A stretch of DNA of 64,000 nt from assembly GCF_029893235.1 (NCBI RefSeq), contig NZ_JARXWE010000006.1, positions 1-64,000 on the forward strand, written 5' to 3'. The translations under genes were made by a program, and so were the position numbers. This document shows positions 36,546 through 45,171 of the stretch, in pieces. The notes under the pieces are model-generated. The model did not search any database. It worked only from the letters and a program-made list of their open reading frames with translations, and had not been told where the DNA came from. The stretch's first letter is position 1, and every line of letters begins with the position of its first letter. Source of the DNA: Dysgonomonas sp. PH5-45 (GTDB lineage Bacteria; Bacteroidota; Bacteroidia; Bacteroidales; Dysgonomonadaceae).

Positions 36546-38546
36546 ATGTCAAAGATAGGTGTATTTATTTGCCATTGCGGCGAAAACATCGGTGCTACTG
36601 TCGATTGTGAAAAGGTAGCAGCCGAAGCCGCAAAAATTGATGGTGTTGAATTTGCCACCGACTATAAATATATGTGTTCCGATCCCGGACAAACACTCAT
36701 CAAAAATGCCATTAAGGAAAAAGGACTGACGGGTGTTGTTGTGGGGGCTTGTTCGCCACGTATGCACGAACCTACTTTTCGCAAGGCTTGTGCCGAAGCT
36801 GGATTAAATCCATATCTGTGCGAGATGGCCAACCTGCGCGAACATTGTTCGTGGGTACACGAAAAAGGTGATGCCACTACCGGAAAAGCCATCGACTTGG
36901 TGCGCATGTTGGTCGAAAAAACAAAACGTAACAAATCGCTCACACCCATAAAAGTACCGGTGTCGAAAAAGGCGCTTGTTATTGGGGGAGGTATTGCCGG
37001 TATACAATCGGCTTTAGATATTGCCAATGCGGGGCATCAGGTTATTATGGTGGAAAAAGAGCCGTCCATAGGCGGGCATATGTCGCAGCTGTCGGAAACG
37101 TTCCCCACGCTCGACTGTTCGCAATGTATCCTCACCCCTCGTATGGTTGAGGTGGCGCAGCATCCCAATATCACACTTTATACATATGCCGAGCTTGAAA
37201 GTTTGGACGGGTTTATCGGTAACTTTAAAGCAACAATACGCCTCAAGGCAAAAAGTGTAGATTATAAAACCTGTACCGGATGTGGCGCATGTACAACAAA
37301 GTGTCCTACCAAGAAAATTCCGAGCGAGTTTAACGAAGGTTTGGGCATGCGCACGGCTATATATACGCCTTTTCCGCAGGCTGTACCCAATAAACCGGTT
37401 ATAGACAAGGAGCATTGCGCGTATTATCAGAAAGGAAAATGTAAAGTTTGTCAGAAGATATGCCCAACAGGAGCTATTGAGTTTGACAAAGAAGATGAAT
37501 TTATAACCGAAGATGTTGGGGCGATAGTTCTTGCAACAGGTTTTAATGTATTGAAACCCGACTTCTTCCCCGAATACGGATACGGAAAATATCCGGACGT
37601 GATTACAGGTTTACAGTTCGAGCGTTTGGCTTCGGCTTCGGGGCCTACTTTGGGCGAAATTCGCCGTCCATCGGATGGTAAAATTCCGCAAAAGATAGTG
37701 TTTATAGCCTGTGCCGGCTCGCGCGACCCAGCCAAGGGAATCCCGTATTGCTCTAAGATATGCTGTATGTACACCGCTAAGCATGCCATGCTCTACCAAC
37801 ACAAGGTACATGGTGGCGAATCGTATGTCTTCTATATGGATATCCGTGCAGGGGGTAAAAACTACGAGGAATTTGTGCGCCGTGCCATTGAAGAAGATGG
37901 AGCAAACTATTTGCGTGGGCGTGTGGCTCGTGTTTACGAGAAAAACGGCAAACTCGTGGTTTGTGGCGTTGATACGTTGATGGGAGCAAAACAGGTTGAG
38001 ATAGAAGCCGATATGGTTGTTCTTGCCACTGCGGGTGTAGCCAGTTGTGGAGCAGAAGATTTGGCGCAGAAAACACATGTCTCGTACGATGCCTACAATT
38101 TCTTTGCCGAAGCGCATCCTAAACTAAAGCCAGTGGAAACAAATACGGCAGGTATCTATCTGTGTGGGGCTTGCCAAGCTCCGAAGGATATACCCGATAC
38201 GGTAGCTACGGCATCGGGGGCAGCGGCTAAGGTAATTGGTCTGTTCTCGAACAACGAGCTGACCCGTGAGCCTATGGTAGCTGTTGTGAACAGGTCGGCT
38301 CCTCCGGTATTTTCTACTTGTGTGGGCTGCTTCCTTTGCCAGACGGCATGTCCGTATCAGGCCATTGAGCGCGAAGAAATTAAAAACCGTAACGGAGAGG
38401 TTATAAAAACAGTGGCTAAGGTAAATCCGGGGCTGTGTCAGGGTTGTGGAACGTGTGTCTCGTTCTGCCGTTCCAAATCGATCGACTTGGAAGGATTTTC
38501 GAACGAGCAAATGTATTCCGAAGTTTTGGCAGTGTTAGAAGAGTAG
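36546..38546 (+). CDS. hdrA: Heterodisulfide reductase subunit A-like flavoprotein
   Basis: This 666-residue FAD and iron-sulfur protein is the expected bifurcating subunit. The N-terminal region contains ICHCGENIG, and the FAD-binding Rossmann motif is LVIGGGIAGIQSA (residues 144-156). CSQCILTPRM follows. Ferredoxin-like cluster motifs occur at CTGCGACTTKCP (243-254) and CKVCQKICP (299-307), with two more near the C-terminus (CVGCFLCQTACP and CQGCGTCVSFC). In methanogen and bacterial complexes HdrA splits electron pairs between ferredoxin and the HdrBC disulfide site. It starts 13 bases after hdrB. Confidence 0.92.
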   Translation: MSKIGVFICHCGENIGATVDCEKVAAEAAKIDGVEFATDYKYMCSDPGQTLIKNAIKEKGLTGVVVGACSPRMHEPTFRKACAEAGLNPYLCEMANLREHCSWVHEKGDATTGKAIDLVRMLVEKTKRNKSLTPIKVPVSKKALVIGGGIAGIQSALDIANAGHQVIMVEKEPSIGGHMSQLSETFPTLDCSQCILTPRMVEVAQHPNITLYTYAELESLDGFIGNFKATIRLKAKSVDYKTCTGCGACTTKCPTKKIPSEFNEGLGMRTAIYTPFPQAVPNKPVIDKEHCAYYQKGKCKVCQKICPTGAIEFDKEDEFITEDVGAIVLATGFNVLKPDFFPEYGYGKYPDVITGLQFERLASASGPTLGEIRRPSDGKIPQKIVFIACAGSRDPAKGIPYCSKICCMYTAKHAMLYQHKVHGGESYVFYMDIRAGGKNYEEFVRRAIEEDGANYLRGRVARVYEKNGKLVVCGVDTLMGAKQVEIEADMVVLATAGVASCGAEDLAQKTHVSYDAYNFFAEAHPKLKPVETNTAGIYLCGACQAPKDIPDTVATASGAAAKVIGLFSNNELTREPMVAVVNRSAPPVFSTCVGCFLCQTACPYQAIEREEIKNRNGEVIKTVAKVNPGLCQGCGTCVSFCRSKSIDLEGFSNEQMYSEVLAVLEE

Positions 38547-38567
38547 AAAACTGAAAATTTTATAAAA

Positions 38568-39029
38568 ATGAAAAAACATATCTTATATACTTGCTTAGTG
38601 GCTGTTTTAGTGTCTTTTTCTTCATGCAAGACAACAGAATCAACAAATACAGATACAGGAAAAAAGAAAAATGTTGTTCATAAACTATATAATAAAGAAA
38701 CTTTTAAGATAGAAAAATATAGTGAAGATAAGTCTTACGGGTATACAGAAGAAAACCCTATAAAGGTTGGAGGAGCTTTGAAGAGCAAAGGACCAGAAAA
38801 TGAACGTCGATTTTTAAATGCTTTGGCAGGTCCTAATGGAGAAGTTATCACTTATATAAGAGGGGGTAATTGTTGTCCCTTTGAAACTGAAAACGGTTTT
38901 TTAGGCGGAGGCCTTTTAGACAAATATATAATATCGTATAAAGGATTGAAAGAAAATATTACTCTTTATATCAATATGTACGATTCGGAAGAATTAGCGG
39001 TTCCCGTTGGTTTTAAACTGAAATATTAA
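38568..39029 (+). CDS. Lipoprotein of unknown function inside the hdr-flx operon
   Basis: This 153-residue lipoprotein has a signal peptide and lipobox (VSFSSC, Cys20). The mature part matches a small Bacteroidetes lipoprotein family that databases sometimes label 2-dehydro-3-deoxyphosphooctonate aldolase without any aldolase motif. Visible family features are YGYTEENPIKVGG, GPENERRFLNALAGPNGE, RGGNCCPFE and ITLYINMYD. It lies between hdrA (21 bases) and flxD (16 bases) in the same direction. It is more AT-rich than its neighbours. An envelope lipoprotein has no obvious place in a cytoplasmic redox complex, so it is probably a later insertion. Confidence 0.75.
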   Translation: MKKHILYTCLVAVLVSFSSCKTTESTNTDTGKKKNVVHKLYNKETFKIEKYSEDKSYGYTEENPIKVGGALKSKGPENERRFLNALAGPNGEVITYIRGGNCCPFETENGFLGGGLLDKYIISYKGLKENITLYINMYDSEELAVPVGFKLKY

Positions 39030-39045
39030 TTATTGTAAAAAAACA

Positions 39046-39525
39046 ATGAGTAACGAATTTGAACCTAAAATAGTAGCATTTGTTTGTAACTGGTGTACTT
39101 ATGCCGGAGCAGACCTTACGGGAACAAGCCGTATCAAATATGCCTCTAACGTAAAGATTGTACGTTTTCCGTGTACGGGGCGTATAGACTTCATGCTGTT
39201 GCTGAAGGCTTTTGCAAACGGATCGGACGGAGTGATTGTTTCGGGTTGTCACCCGAACGACTGTCACTATACGTCGGGTAACTTCCACGCCCGCCGCCGT
39301 TGGATATTGTTCCGCAGTTTGTTAGACTTTTTAGGAATAGACATACGCCGCATTCAGTTTTCGTGGGTGTCGGCAGCCGAGGGTGCAAAATGGGCGGATA
39401 TAGTAAATACCACTGTAACAAATATCCGTGAGTTGGGGCCTTATACCGAATATCGTCGTGCTTCAAGTTTTCTGGAAGCTAACGAAGCCGACCTATCGAA
39501 AGAAATGGAGGTGACACATGAATGA
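39046..39525 (+). CDS. flxD: MvhD/FlxD-like iron-sulfur protein
   Basis: This 159-residue protein of the MvhD/FlpD/FlxD family carries a [2Fe-2S] cluster and links an electron-donating module to HdrA. It has VCNWCTYAGADLTG (C14, C17), RFPCTGRID (C43), and SGCHPNDCHY (C68, C73). In methanogens the partner is MvhAG hydrogenase; here the downstream genes encode an NAD(P)H-type flavin module, so electrons probably come from NADH. Its last eight bases overlap flxC. Confidence 0.9.
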   Translation: MSNEFEPKIVAFVCNWCTYAGADLTGTSRIKYASNVKIVRFPCTGRIDFMLLLKAFANGSDGVIVSGCHPNDCHYTSGNFHARRRWILFRSLLDFLGIDIRRIQFSWVSAAEGAKWADIVNTTVTNIRELGPYTEYRRASSFLEANEADLSKEMEVTHE

Positions 39526-40309
39526 TCTGAAAGCGAAAGTTAAAGATTTGTTTGAATCGGGAGCGATAAATCTTTTTATCGGATACGAAGAAGGTACACG
39601 CCGTCCACGTCCGCTTTTTGTGAAGAATGCCGAGGAGACCAATAAGCTTGTTTTTGACGACAGATGTTCGGGCAATCTGGCAGTTTACCTCACACGCAAA
39701 GATTTGATAGGGGGTAAGAAAGTAGGTATTGCGGCTTCTTATTATGCGCTGAAAAGTATAAATCAACTTGTGAGCGAAAATCAGTTGAGTGACGAATGGT
39801 TACGTGTTATCGGTCTGTCGGCAGATGGCAAATTGCTTGAATTCGGTTCGTTGGCTGAGGTGAGCGAGTATTTGAAAACAGCTTCGGCACCACCCAAACA
39901 AAACGAAGATGAATTGGTACGACAAATTGAAGCAATGACGATGGAAGAGCGTTGGCAATTTTGGTCGGACGAACTGTCGAAATGCTTTAAATGCTACGCC
40001 TGCCGCGCGGCTTGCCCGATGTGTTATTGTACCAAATGTATTGTTGAGGTAAACCGTCCGCAGTGGATACAGCCGTGGGCAACAACACTCAGCAATATGG
40101 AGTGGCAGATAAACCGTGTTATGCACATGGCGGGGCGTTGTTCTGACTGCGGCTCGTGTGGAGAGGCTTGCCCGTTGGGTATTCCTATCCATCTGTTAAC
40201 GCATAAAATGAGTGAAACGGTAGCTGCTAACTTTGGCCAGAATGGTGACGATAAGGGCAATGTGCTTTCTACATTCAAGCCCGAAGACAAGGAAAACTTT
40301 ATATTGTAA
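39518..40309 (+). CDS. flxC: FlxC-like 4Fe-4S protein
   Basis: This 263-residue protein has an N-terminal domain of about 140 residues without cysteine clusters. A C-terminal ferredoxin-like region carries motifs CFKCYACRAACPMCYCTKC and CSDCGSCGEACPLGIP, enough for two [4Fe-4S] clusters. It corresponds in position and type to FlxC of the FlxABCD-HdrABC complex and would pass electrons within the NADH-oxidising module. The ATG overlaps flxD by eight bases. Confidence 0.82.
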   Translation: MNDLKAKVKDLFESGAINLFIGYEEGTRRPRPLFVKNAEETNKLVFDDRCSGNLAVYLTRKDLIGGKKVGIAASYYALKSINQLVSENQLSDEWLRVIGLSADGKLLEFGSLAEVSEYLKTASAPPKQNEDELVRQIEAMTMEERWQFWSDELSKCFKCYACRAACPMCYCTKCIVEVNRPQWIQPWATTLSNMEWQINRVMHMAGRCSDCGSCGEACPLGIPIHLLTHKMSETVAANFGQNGDDKGNVLSTFKPEDKENFIL

Positions 40310-40325
40310 CGAAGAAAAGAGTCCT

Positions 40326-41366
40326 ATGGAAAGAAAATATATATCAGACGAGTCGCTAAAGACTTTCATCAATCAACTGAACGATGAAGGGCGGCATGTC
40401 TATGCACCTGTTGCCAAAGGCGAAAAAACGGAGTTTGAACGTGTAAAATCGTTCGACAAGATATCGTTAGATCATATACAAACAACCCAATCGATAAAAG
40501 CTGTGGCTTTTCCCCGTACCGAGAAGTTGTTTTCGTATACCAAAAATAAAGGAGATGTTACGCTCGAGGATTATAATCCTGATTTGATTCCGGAGATGGT
40601 TGTCTTTGGACTTCACCCTTGCGATGCAGCAGGCTTTAAGCCTCTTTCTAATATATTTAACTGGGGAACTCCCGATGTGCCGTTCAATGAACGTCGCCGA
40701 CGAACAACGCTCATTGCGATGAGTTGTACACAGAGCGATGAGTTCTGTTTCTGCACGTCGGTCAATGGTGGGCCGGGCAATACCGCAGGTAGTGATATTC
40801 TGCTCACACCTATTAAGGACAAGAATGGGTATCTGGTGGAAGTTGTGTCTGAAAAAGGGCAGGAGCTTGTCAGCAAATACGCCGGCTTATTTGGTGAGGC
40901 TCCCGATGTTGATAAAGAAGCATATCTGGCAAAACTTTCGCGGAAATTCAGTCTGGATGATTTACGAGGCAAGATATCGCATATGTTCGAGAGTGAGGTA
41001 TGGAAAAAACAATCGGAACGCTGTTTAGGCTGTGGAGCTTGCGCTTTTGTGTGCCCTACGTGTGCTTGTTTCGATATTCAGGAGGATACCAAAGGAAGTA
41101 AAGGCAACCGTTTGCGTTGCTGGGATTCGTGCGGATTCTCCCTGTTTACATTCCATACATCGGGACATAATCCGCGCGAGGTGCAAAGCCAACGTTGGCG
41201 TCAACGTTTGTTGCATAAGTTTTCGTATATGCCCGAACGCCTGTCGGTGGTAGGCTGTACGGGTTGCGGGCGCTGCTCAAGGGCATGTCCTGTGGATATG
41301 AACATATCAGACCATTTGGCAGAGATAGCCGATTTAAGTGTAGTAACAACCGAAAAAGAAAAATAA
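40326..41366 (+). CDS. flxB: FlxB-like 4Fe-4S dicluster protein (HydB/AsrA family)
   Basis: This 346-residue protein resembles the beta subunit of sulfhydrogenase and AsrA of anaerobic sulfite reductase. The N-terminal two thirds has FGLHPCDAAGF, CTQSDEFCFCTS and WDSCGFSLFTFHTSGHNPR, typical of the family. Ferredoxin motifs are CLGCGACAFVCPTCACF (233-249) and CTGCGRCSRACP (311-321). It would relay electrons from FlxA towards FlxC/D. The ATG at 40326 is chosen because upstream in-frame codons lie inside flxC and the homologous start is MERKYI-like. Confidence 0.87.
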   Translation: MERKYISDESLKTFINQLNDEGRHVYAPVAKGEKTEFERVKSFDKISLDHIQTTQSIKAVAFPRTEKLFSYTKNKGDVTLEDYNPDLIPEMVVFGLHPCDAAGFKPLSNIFNWGTPDVPFNERRRRTTLIAMSCTQSDEFCFCTSVNGGPGNTAGSDILLTPIKDKNGYLVEVVSEKGQELVSKYAGLFGEAPDVDKEAYLAKLSRKFSLDDLRGKISHMFESEVWKKQSERCLGCGACAFVCPTCACFDIQEDTKGSKGNRLRCWDSCGFSLFTFHTSGHNPREVQSQRWRQRLLHKFSYMPERLSVVGCTGCGRCSRACPVDMNISDHLAEIADLSVVTTEKEK

Positions 41367-41371
41367 AGGCG

Positions 41372-42208
41372 ATGGATAGCAATATATATTTACCTAATCT
41401 GATGATAGTTGAAAAAATTACACAGGAAGCACCGGGTGTAAAAACTCTCAGATTGAAGTTTAAGGACGAGGAATTTGGACAGAAGTTCGAGTTTAAAGCC
41501 GGACAATTTGCCGAATATTCAGCCTTTGGCGAGGGCGAATGTACTTTCTGTATAGCATCTTCGCCAACCCGCAAAGGGTACGTAGAATGCACCTTCAGGG
41601 AAGCAGGACGGGTAACGTCGGCTTTGGCAAAGCTCGAAGAAGGCGATACAATGGGCTTCCGTGGACCTTACGGAAACACTTTCCCGATAGATGAATGGAA
41701 AGGTAAAAATCTGCTGTTTATTGCCGGAGGTATTGCCCTTCCGCCCATGCGTTGCGTGATATGGAATACTCTTGATACACGGGAGAATTTTGGCGACATA
41801 AGCATCGTTTACGGAGCAAAATCGCCTGCCGATTTGGTGTATAAGCACGAACTGAAAGAGTGGGGCGAACGCCCTGACGTGAAACTTGCCGTTACGGTCG
41901 ATCCCGGAGGCGAAACTCCCGATTGGAAAGGTGAAGTAGGTTTCGTTCCGGCCGTGGTCGAAAAAATGAATCCATCGCCCGAAAACACAATAGCCATCGT
42001 TTGCGGCCCCCCGATAATGATAAAAATGACGTTTCCGGTATTGGATAAACTCGGATTCAAACCCGAAAATATTTATACCACGCTCGAGAATCGTATGAAG
42101 TGTGGGGTAGGGAAATGCGGACGGTGTAATGTAGGCGAAAAATATGTCTGCAAAGACGGGCCTGTTTTCTCTCGTTTGGAATTAGAAGCTTTGCCTGCCG
42201 AATATTAA
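41372..42208 (+). CDS. flxA: FlxA-like FAD/NAD(P)-binding oxidoreductase
   Basis: This 278-residue protein belongs to the ferredoxin-NADP reductase-like group that includes sulfhydrogenase HydG, AsrB and PyrK. The FAD domain has KAGQFAEYS and GRVTSAL, the nucleotide domain has LLFIAGGIALPPMRCV and VCGPPIMIK, and the C-terminal [2Fe-2S] loop is MKCGVGKCGRCNVG...YVCKDGPVFS. It is the expected NADH entry point. The ATG at 41372 is preceded by AAAGG and lies five bases after the flxB stop. It closes the operon and a terminator follows. Confidence 0.87.
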   Translation: MDSNIYLPNLMIVEKITQEAPGVKTLRLKFKDEEFGQKFEFKAGQFAEYSAFGEGECTFCIASSPTRKGYVECTFREAGRVTSALAKLEEGDTMGFRGPYGNTFPIDEWKGKNLLFIAGGIALPPMRCVIWNTLDTRENFGDISIVYGAKSPADLVYKHELKEWGERPDVKLAVTVDPGGETPDWKGEVGFVPAVVEKMNPSPENTIAIVCGPPIMIKMTFPVLDKLGFKPENIYTTLENRMKCGVGKCGRCNVGEKYVCKDGPVFSRLELEALPAEY

Positions 42209-42237
42209 TATCGCGTAGGTTTTATATAAAGAAATAC

Positions 42238-42274
42238 AAAGCTGGTTTTATACAAAAACCGGCTTTTTCTTTTG
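42238..42274 (+). terminator. Terminator of the hdr-flx operon
   Basis: A 12-base stem with one G-U pair (AAAGCTGGTTTT at 42238-42249 and AAAACCGGCTTT at 42255-42266) is followed by a TTCTTTT tail. Confidence 0.8.
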
Positions 42275-42282
42275 CCAGTTGG

Positions 42283-43290
42283 TTATTGTTTTACGAAATA
42301 TCCGTCGGAGTTTATTCTGTATATCTCATTCTTGACGGAAGCTACTTTTCCTCTCTTTATTGTTGTCAGTTCCAGCTTTATGGTGAAGTCGTCAGTAATT
42401 TCGAATGTTGTTTCGTCGCCCCAATAGTTATCGTCGTCACCGTCATATTCGGCCGAGTCGATTGTCAGGCTTGAAACAACTTTGTTGTTTTTTATGACAA
42501 CCAAGTCGGAAGACGCATAATCGCCACATTCCGAGTTTACGAGCAGATAATACACATCGTTTTCGGTATGCGCTAAGGTTATGTAATTTATACTGTTGAA
42601 GCACGAAAAGTTATTCATACCCACTACATTCTTGCAGGTGAATGACGAGTAGTGAAGCGAGCTTAAATCGTCCGAATTTATGGGATATTTCAAATCGGCA
42701 ATTTTTGCAAAACAAGAAGCTTTTGTGCCGGAATTTTTATTTGCAAGAGCCTTTATTTTTCCATTGGGTTCTATTGTATAATTTTTATACTCAAACCATT
42801 GGTAGTTTCCTTGTTGATTGATGCTGGTGATGCTAAATTGATAATCTTTGTTAATGTCGAACGATACGGAACCTTTCTGTTTTTGCGATTTTGTAAACTC
42901 ACTCTCAATCTCCAATTCGGATACAACAGAGTCTCTCAACACAGTTAACAGGGTGTATCGGTATTTATATCCATCGCTTTTTGTGGGAACTATAACAACA
43001 TCAACGTTTTCAACATCGGGCAGAGGGTAATAAAGCAGATAGTCTTTCCCTCCGGTATATTTTTCCATTCCTTTCAGTCCGGAATACAAAGTATCGGGTT
43101 TCAGCTTCGCCGACACAGCAATATTGCCATTGTACGGGAAAACGATAGTTGATTCGGTAAACAGATTGACAGGCAGGGTGTCAACTTCTTCTTCAAAAAC
43201 ATCATGAGCCGACACTACTTCGGGCTCTTTTTTGTTTTGGCAACCTATTAATAACAGACTGATAACTGCCAGTCCATAAAGGCTTTTCAT
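42283..43290 (-). CDS. Lipoprotein of unknown function
   Basis: This 335-residue protein starts with a lipoprotein signal (YGLAVISLLLIGC, Cys17). The mature region is mostly beta-strand with repeated charged and aromatic stretches (NDVYYLLVNSECGDYASSDLVVIKNNK, EYDGDDDNYWGDE). No known domain is recognised. The ATG at 43290 puts the lipobox at normal distance; an upstream in-frame start at 43326 would add 12 residues that are not signal-like. A -7-like element (TACATTTG on the minus strand, 43339-43332) lies upstream. It converges with the flx operon. Confidence 0.7.
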   Translation of the reverse strand: MKSLYGLAVISLLLIGCQNKKEPEVVSAHDVFEEEVDTLPVNLFTESTIVFPYNGNIAVSAKLKPDTLYSGLKGMEKYTGGKDYLLYYPLPDVENVDVVIVPTKSDGYKYRYTLLTVLRDSVVSELEIESEFTKSQKQKGSVSFDINKDYQFSITSINQQGNYQWFEYKNYTIEPNGKIKALANKNSGTKASCFAKIADLKYPINSDDLSSLHYSSFTCKNVVGMNNFSCFNSINYITLAHTENDVYYLLVNSECGDYASSDLVVIKNNKVVSSLTIDSAEYDGDDDNYWGDETTFEITDDFTIKLELTTIKRGKVASVKNEIYRINSDGYFVKQ

Positions 43291-43384
43291 ATTAATTATA
43301 TTTATTAAATAACCTTTAACCAACACGAATGCAAATGTATATATTATATTCGTACAAGATGTACCAAAGCAACAATTTATTTTC

Positions 43385-43392
43385 TATTTTTG
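43385..43392 (+). promoter_or_regulatory. -7 promoter element before the 43435 gene
   Basis: TATTTTTG matches the -7 consensus and lies 42 bases before the ATG. It probably drives 43435 and perhaps murB-murA. Confidence 0.45.
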
Positions 43393-43434
43393 TGATAATT
43401 TTTTATTGCCGCAAACGGTAAATTTTTAACTGCT

Positions 43435-44097
43435 ATGGAAAATTTAAAATCGGCTTTGGCCGACAAAGTCTTGGAAATATCTTCTCGTGGAGGGGATGAT
43501 ATGCAAAAACGATTGGATAGGATTCAACGTTTTCGCGATTTTTGTGCGGCGTGCCAATCGTTGATGGTGAAATATCCGGCCATAGAGACAGAATTGTTGA
43601 AAATGGTCTACAACGACGATTACGATACAAAAGTAGCATCTTCGCGTGTTGACAGTATTATAAGCCTGAACGAAGAGCGGGAAGGGTTTATTACAACTCC
43701 GCCCGCGCAGCCTCTTGTAACTGAACACACGGATGAAGAACCAGACTTTGAAGAGCCTACCGAAAGTGATATTGAAACGGAAACCGAAAACCCATTGCCA
43801 GAAGTGGAGAATGAGGAGGCAGATGTAGCGGTTGCGGAATCTGTAATATATCCTACTTATCGGGCTGACGATACGCAAACGGAGCCCGACAAGGAAGAAC
43901 CAGAGGTGAAAGCAAGTTTTTTCAAAAACGAAAACCTTAAAAAAGCTCTTCAGTTGGGTGGTATCATCTTGGTTATTGTAGCACTAATTTTTATAGTTAA
44001 ATTTGTAATAAATAACTGGGTGGCTATCCTCTATGTTTTGGGTGGGGCAGCAGTTGTGTTTATCCTTATACTGTTTCTGTCGAGACGGAAAAAGTAG
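43435..44097 (+). CDS. Conserved membrane protein of unknown function
   Basis: This 220-residue protein has a helical N-terminal domain of about 85 residues, a very acidic and proline-rich linker (residues about 85-150, DEEPDFEEPTESDIETE), and two C-terminal transmembrane helices (GGIILVIVALIFIVKFV and AILYVLGGAAVVFILILFL) ending in RRKK. It looks tail-anchored with the acidic domain in the cytoplasm. It precedes murB by 46 bases. No family was recognised. Confidence 0.65.
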   Translation: MENLKSALADKVLEISSRGGDDMQKRLDRIQRFRDFCAACQSLMVKYPAIETELLKMVYNDDYDTKVASSRVDSIISLNEEREGFITTPPAQPLVTEHTDEEPDFEEPTESDIETETENPLPEVENEEADVAVAESVIYPTYRADDTQTEPDKEEPEVKASFFKNENLKKALQLGGIILVIVALIFIVKFVINNWVAILYVLGGAAVVFILILFLSRRKK

Positions 44098-44143
44098 TAT
44101 CTAAGGAATAATCTTATTTTTAGTAATATCATTAAAATTCAAT

Positions 44144-45151
44144 ATGGACGATCCGGAGCATCATTTTCAATTAAAAAACTACAATGCATTTAGAACAGAA
44201 GCATTTGCTAAGCTGTTTTGTGAGCCTCAAAACATAACGGAGTTAAGAGAGTGTCTGTTGAAATATCCGCACGAGCAGAAGTTGATAATAGGCGATGGCT
44301 GCAATTTGTTTTTTACGAAAGATTTTGATGGATTGGTTATCCATCCGCAAATAAAAGGAATCCGCGAAATTTCGGGCGATGAAGGCGACGAAGATGTTTT
44401 TATGGAAGTTATGGCTTCCGAAGACTGGGATTCGCTTGTAGAATATTGTGTAGGGAAGGGCTTTTCGGGACTGGAAAATCTGTCGTTGATTCCGGGAACC
44501 GTAGGGGCGTCGCCCGTTCAGAATATAGGGGCATACGGGGCGGAGGTCAAAGACTGTATCCGCGAAGTTGTAGCCCTCGATATTCATACCGGCGAAGCGG
44601 TTTCGTTCTCGAATGCCGAGTGTGAATTCTCCTATCGTGACAGTGTTTTTAAACGAAAAAAAGGGTATATCATCGTTTCGGTTGTTTTCCAACTAAAGAA
44701 AACATTTAAGTACGAACCCAAATATGTTGACTTGAACAAGGAGCTGGAAAGCACTGAAGAACCTTCTTTGCAGGATGTGCGCGATGCTGTTATCCGTATT
44801 CGCAAAAGAAAATTGCCCGATCATAAGGAACTACCCAATTGCGGAAGTTTTTTCAAGAATCCTTACATAGAAAAAGAACAGGCAGAGGTGTTGGGCAAGA
44901 TACACCCCGGACTTCCTGTTTATCCACAGCCTAACGGTTTGGTGAAAACATCGGCTGCTTTCCTGATCGATAAAGCCGGATATCGGGGCAAACGTATCGG
45001 CAATATTGGTACATACCCTAATCAGGCTCTGATTGTGGTGAATTATGGCGCAACCGATGGCAATGAGATTGTAGAATTTATGCATGAGATACAAGAGGCT
45101 GTACAAGAAGAATTTAATATCAGCCTTGAGCCGGAAGTCAGAATACTTTAA
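44144..45151 (+). CDS. murB: UDP-N-acetylenolpyruvoylglucosamine reductase
   Basis: This 335-residue flavoenzyme reduces the enolpyruvyl ether made by MurA to form UDP-MurNAc. It is the long type I form, with FAD-binding LENLSLIPGTVGASPVQNIGAYG, FSYRDSVFK, the catalytic serine in NCGSFFKNP, and the C-terminal Glu in LEPEVRIL. AAFLIDKAGYRGKRIGNIGTYPNQALIVVNYG is conserved. It lies 20 bases before murA, so consecutive steps of peptidoglycan precursor synthesis are encoded together. Confidence 0.94.
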   Translation: MDDPEHHFQLKNYNAFRTEAFAKLFCEPQNITELRECLLKYPHEQKLIIGDGCNLFFTKDFDGLVIHPQIKGIREISGDEGDEDVFMEVMASEDWDSLVEYCVGKGFSGLENLSLIPGTVGASPVQNIGAYGAEVKDCIREVVALDIHTGEAVSFSNAECEFSYRDSVFKRKKGYIIVSVVFQLKKTFKYEPKYVDLNKELESTEEPSLQDVRDAVIRIRKRKLPDHKELPNCGSFFKNPYIEKEQAEVLGKIHPGLPVYPQPNGLVKTSAAFLIDKAGYRGKRIGNIGTYPNQALIVVNYGATDGNEIVEFMHEIQEAVQEEFNISLEPEVRIL

Positions 45152-45171
45152 ACACACAGAGAGAAATTATT

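Noticed and set aside
35054-38546. Transfer of hdr genes from a methanogen
   Set aside because: The cluster order with flxDCBA is the bacterial form, and no composition break from the flanks is evident by eye apart from the lipoprotein gene.
40233-40325. N-terminal extension of FlxB
   Set aside because: It lies inside flxC and shows no similarity to the family.
41264-41371. N-terminal extension of FlxA
   Set aside because: It overlaps flxB in another frame and the family start is at 41372, which has a purine-rich site before it.
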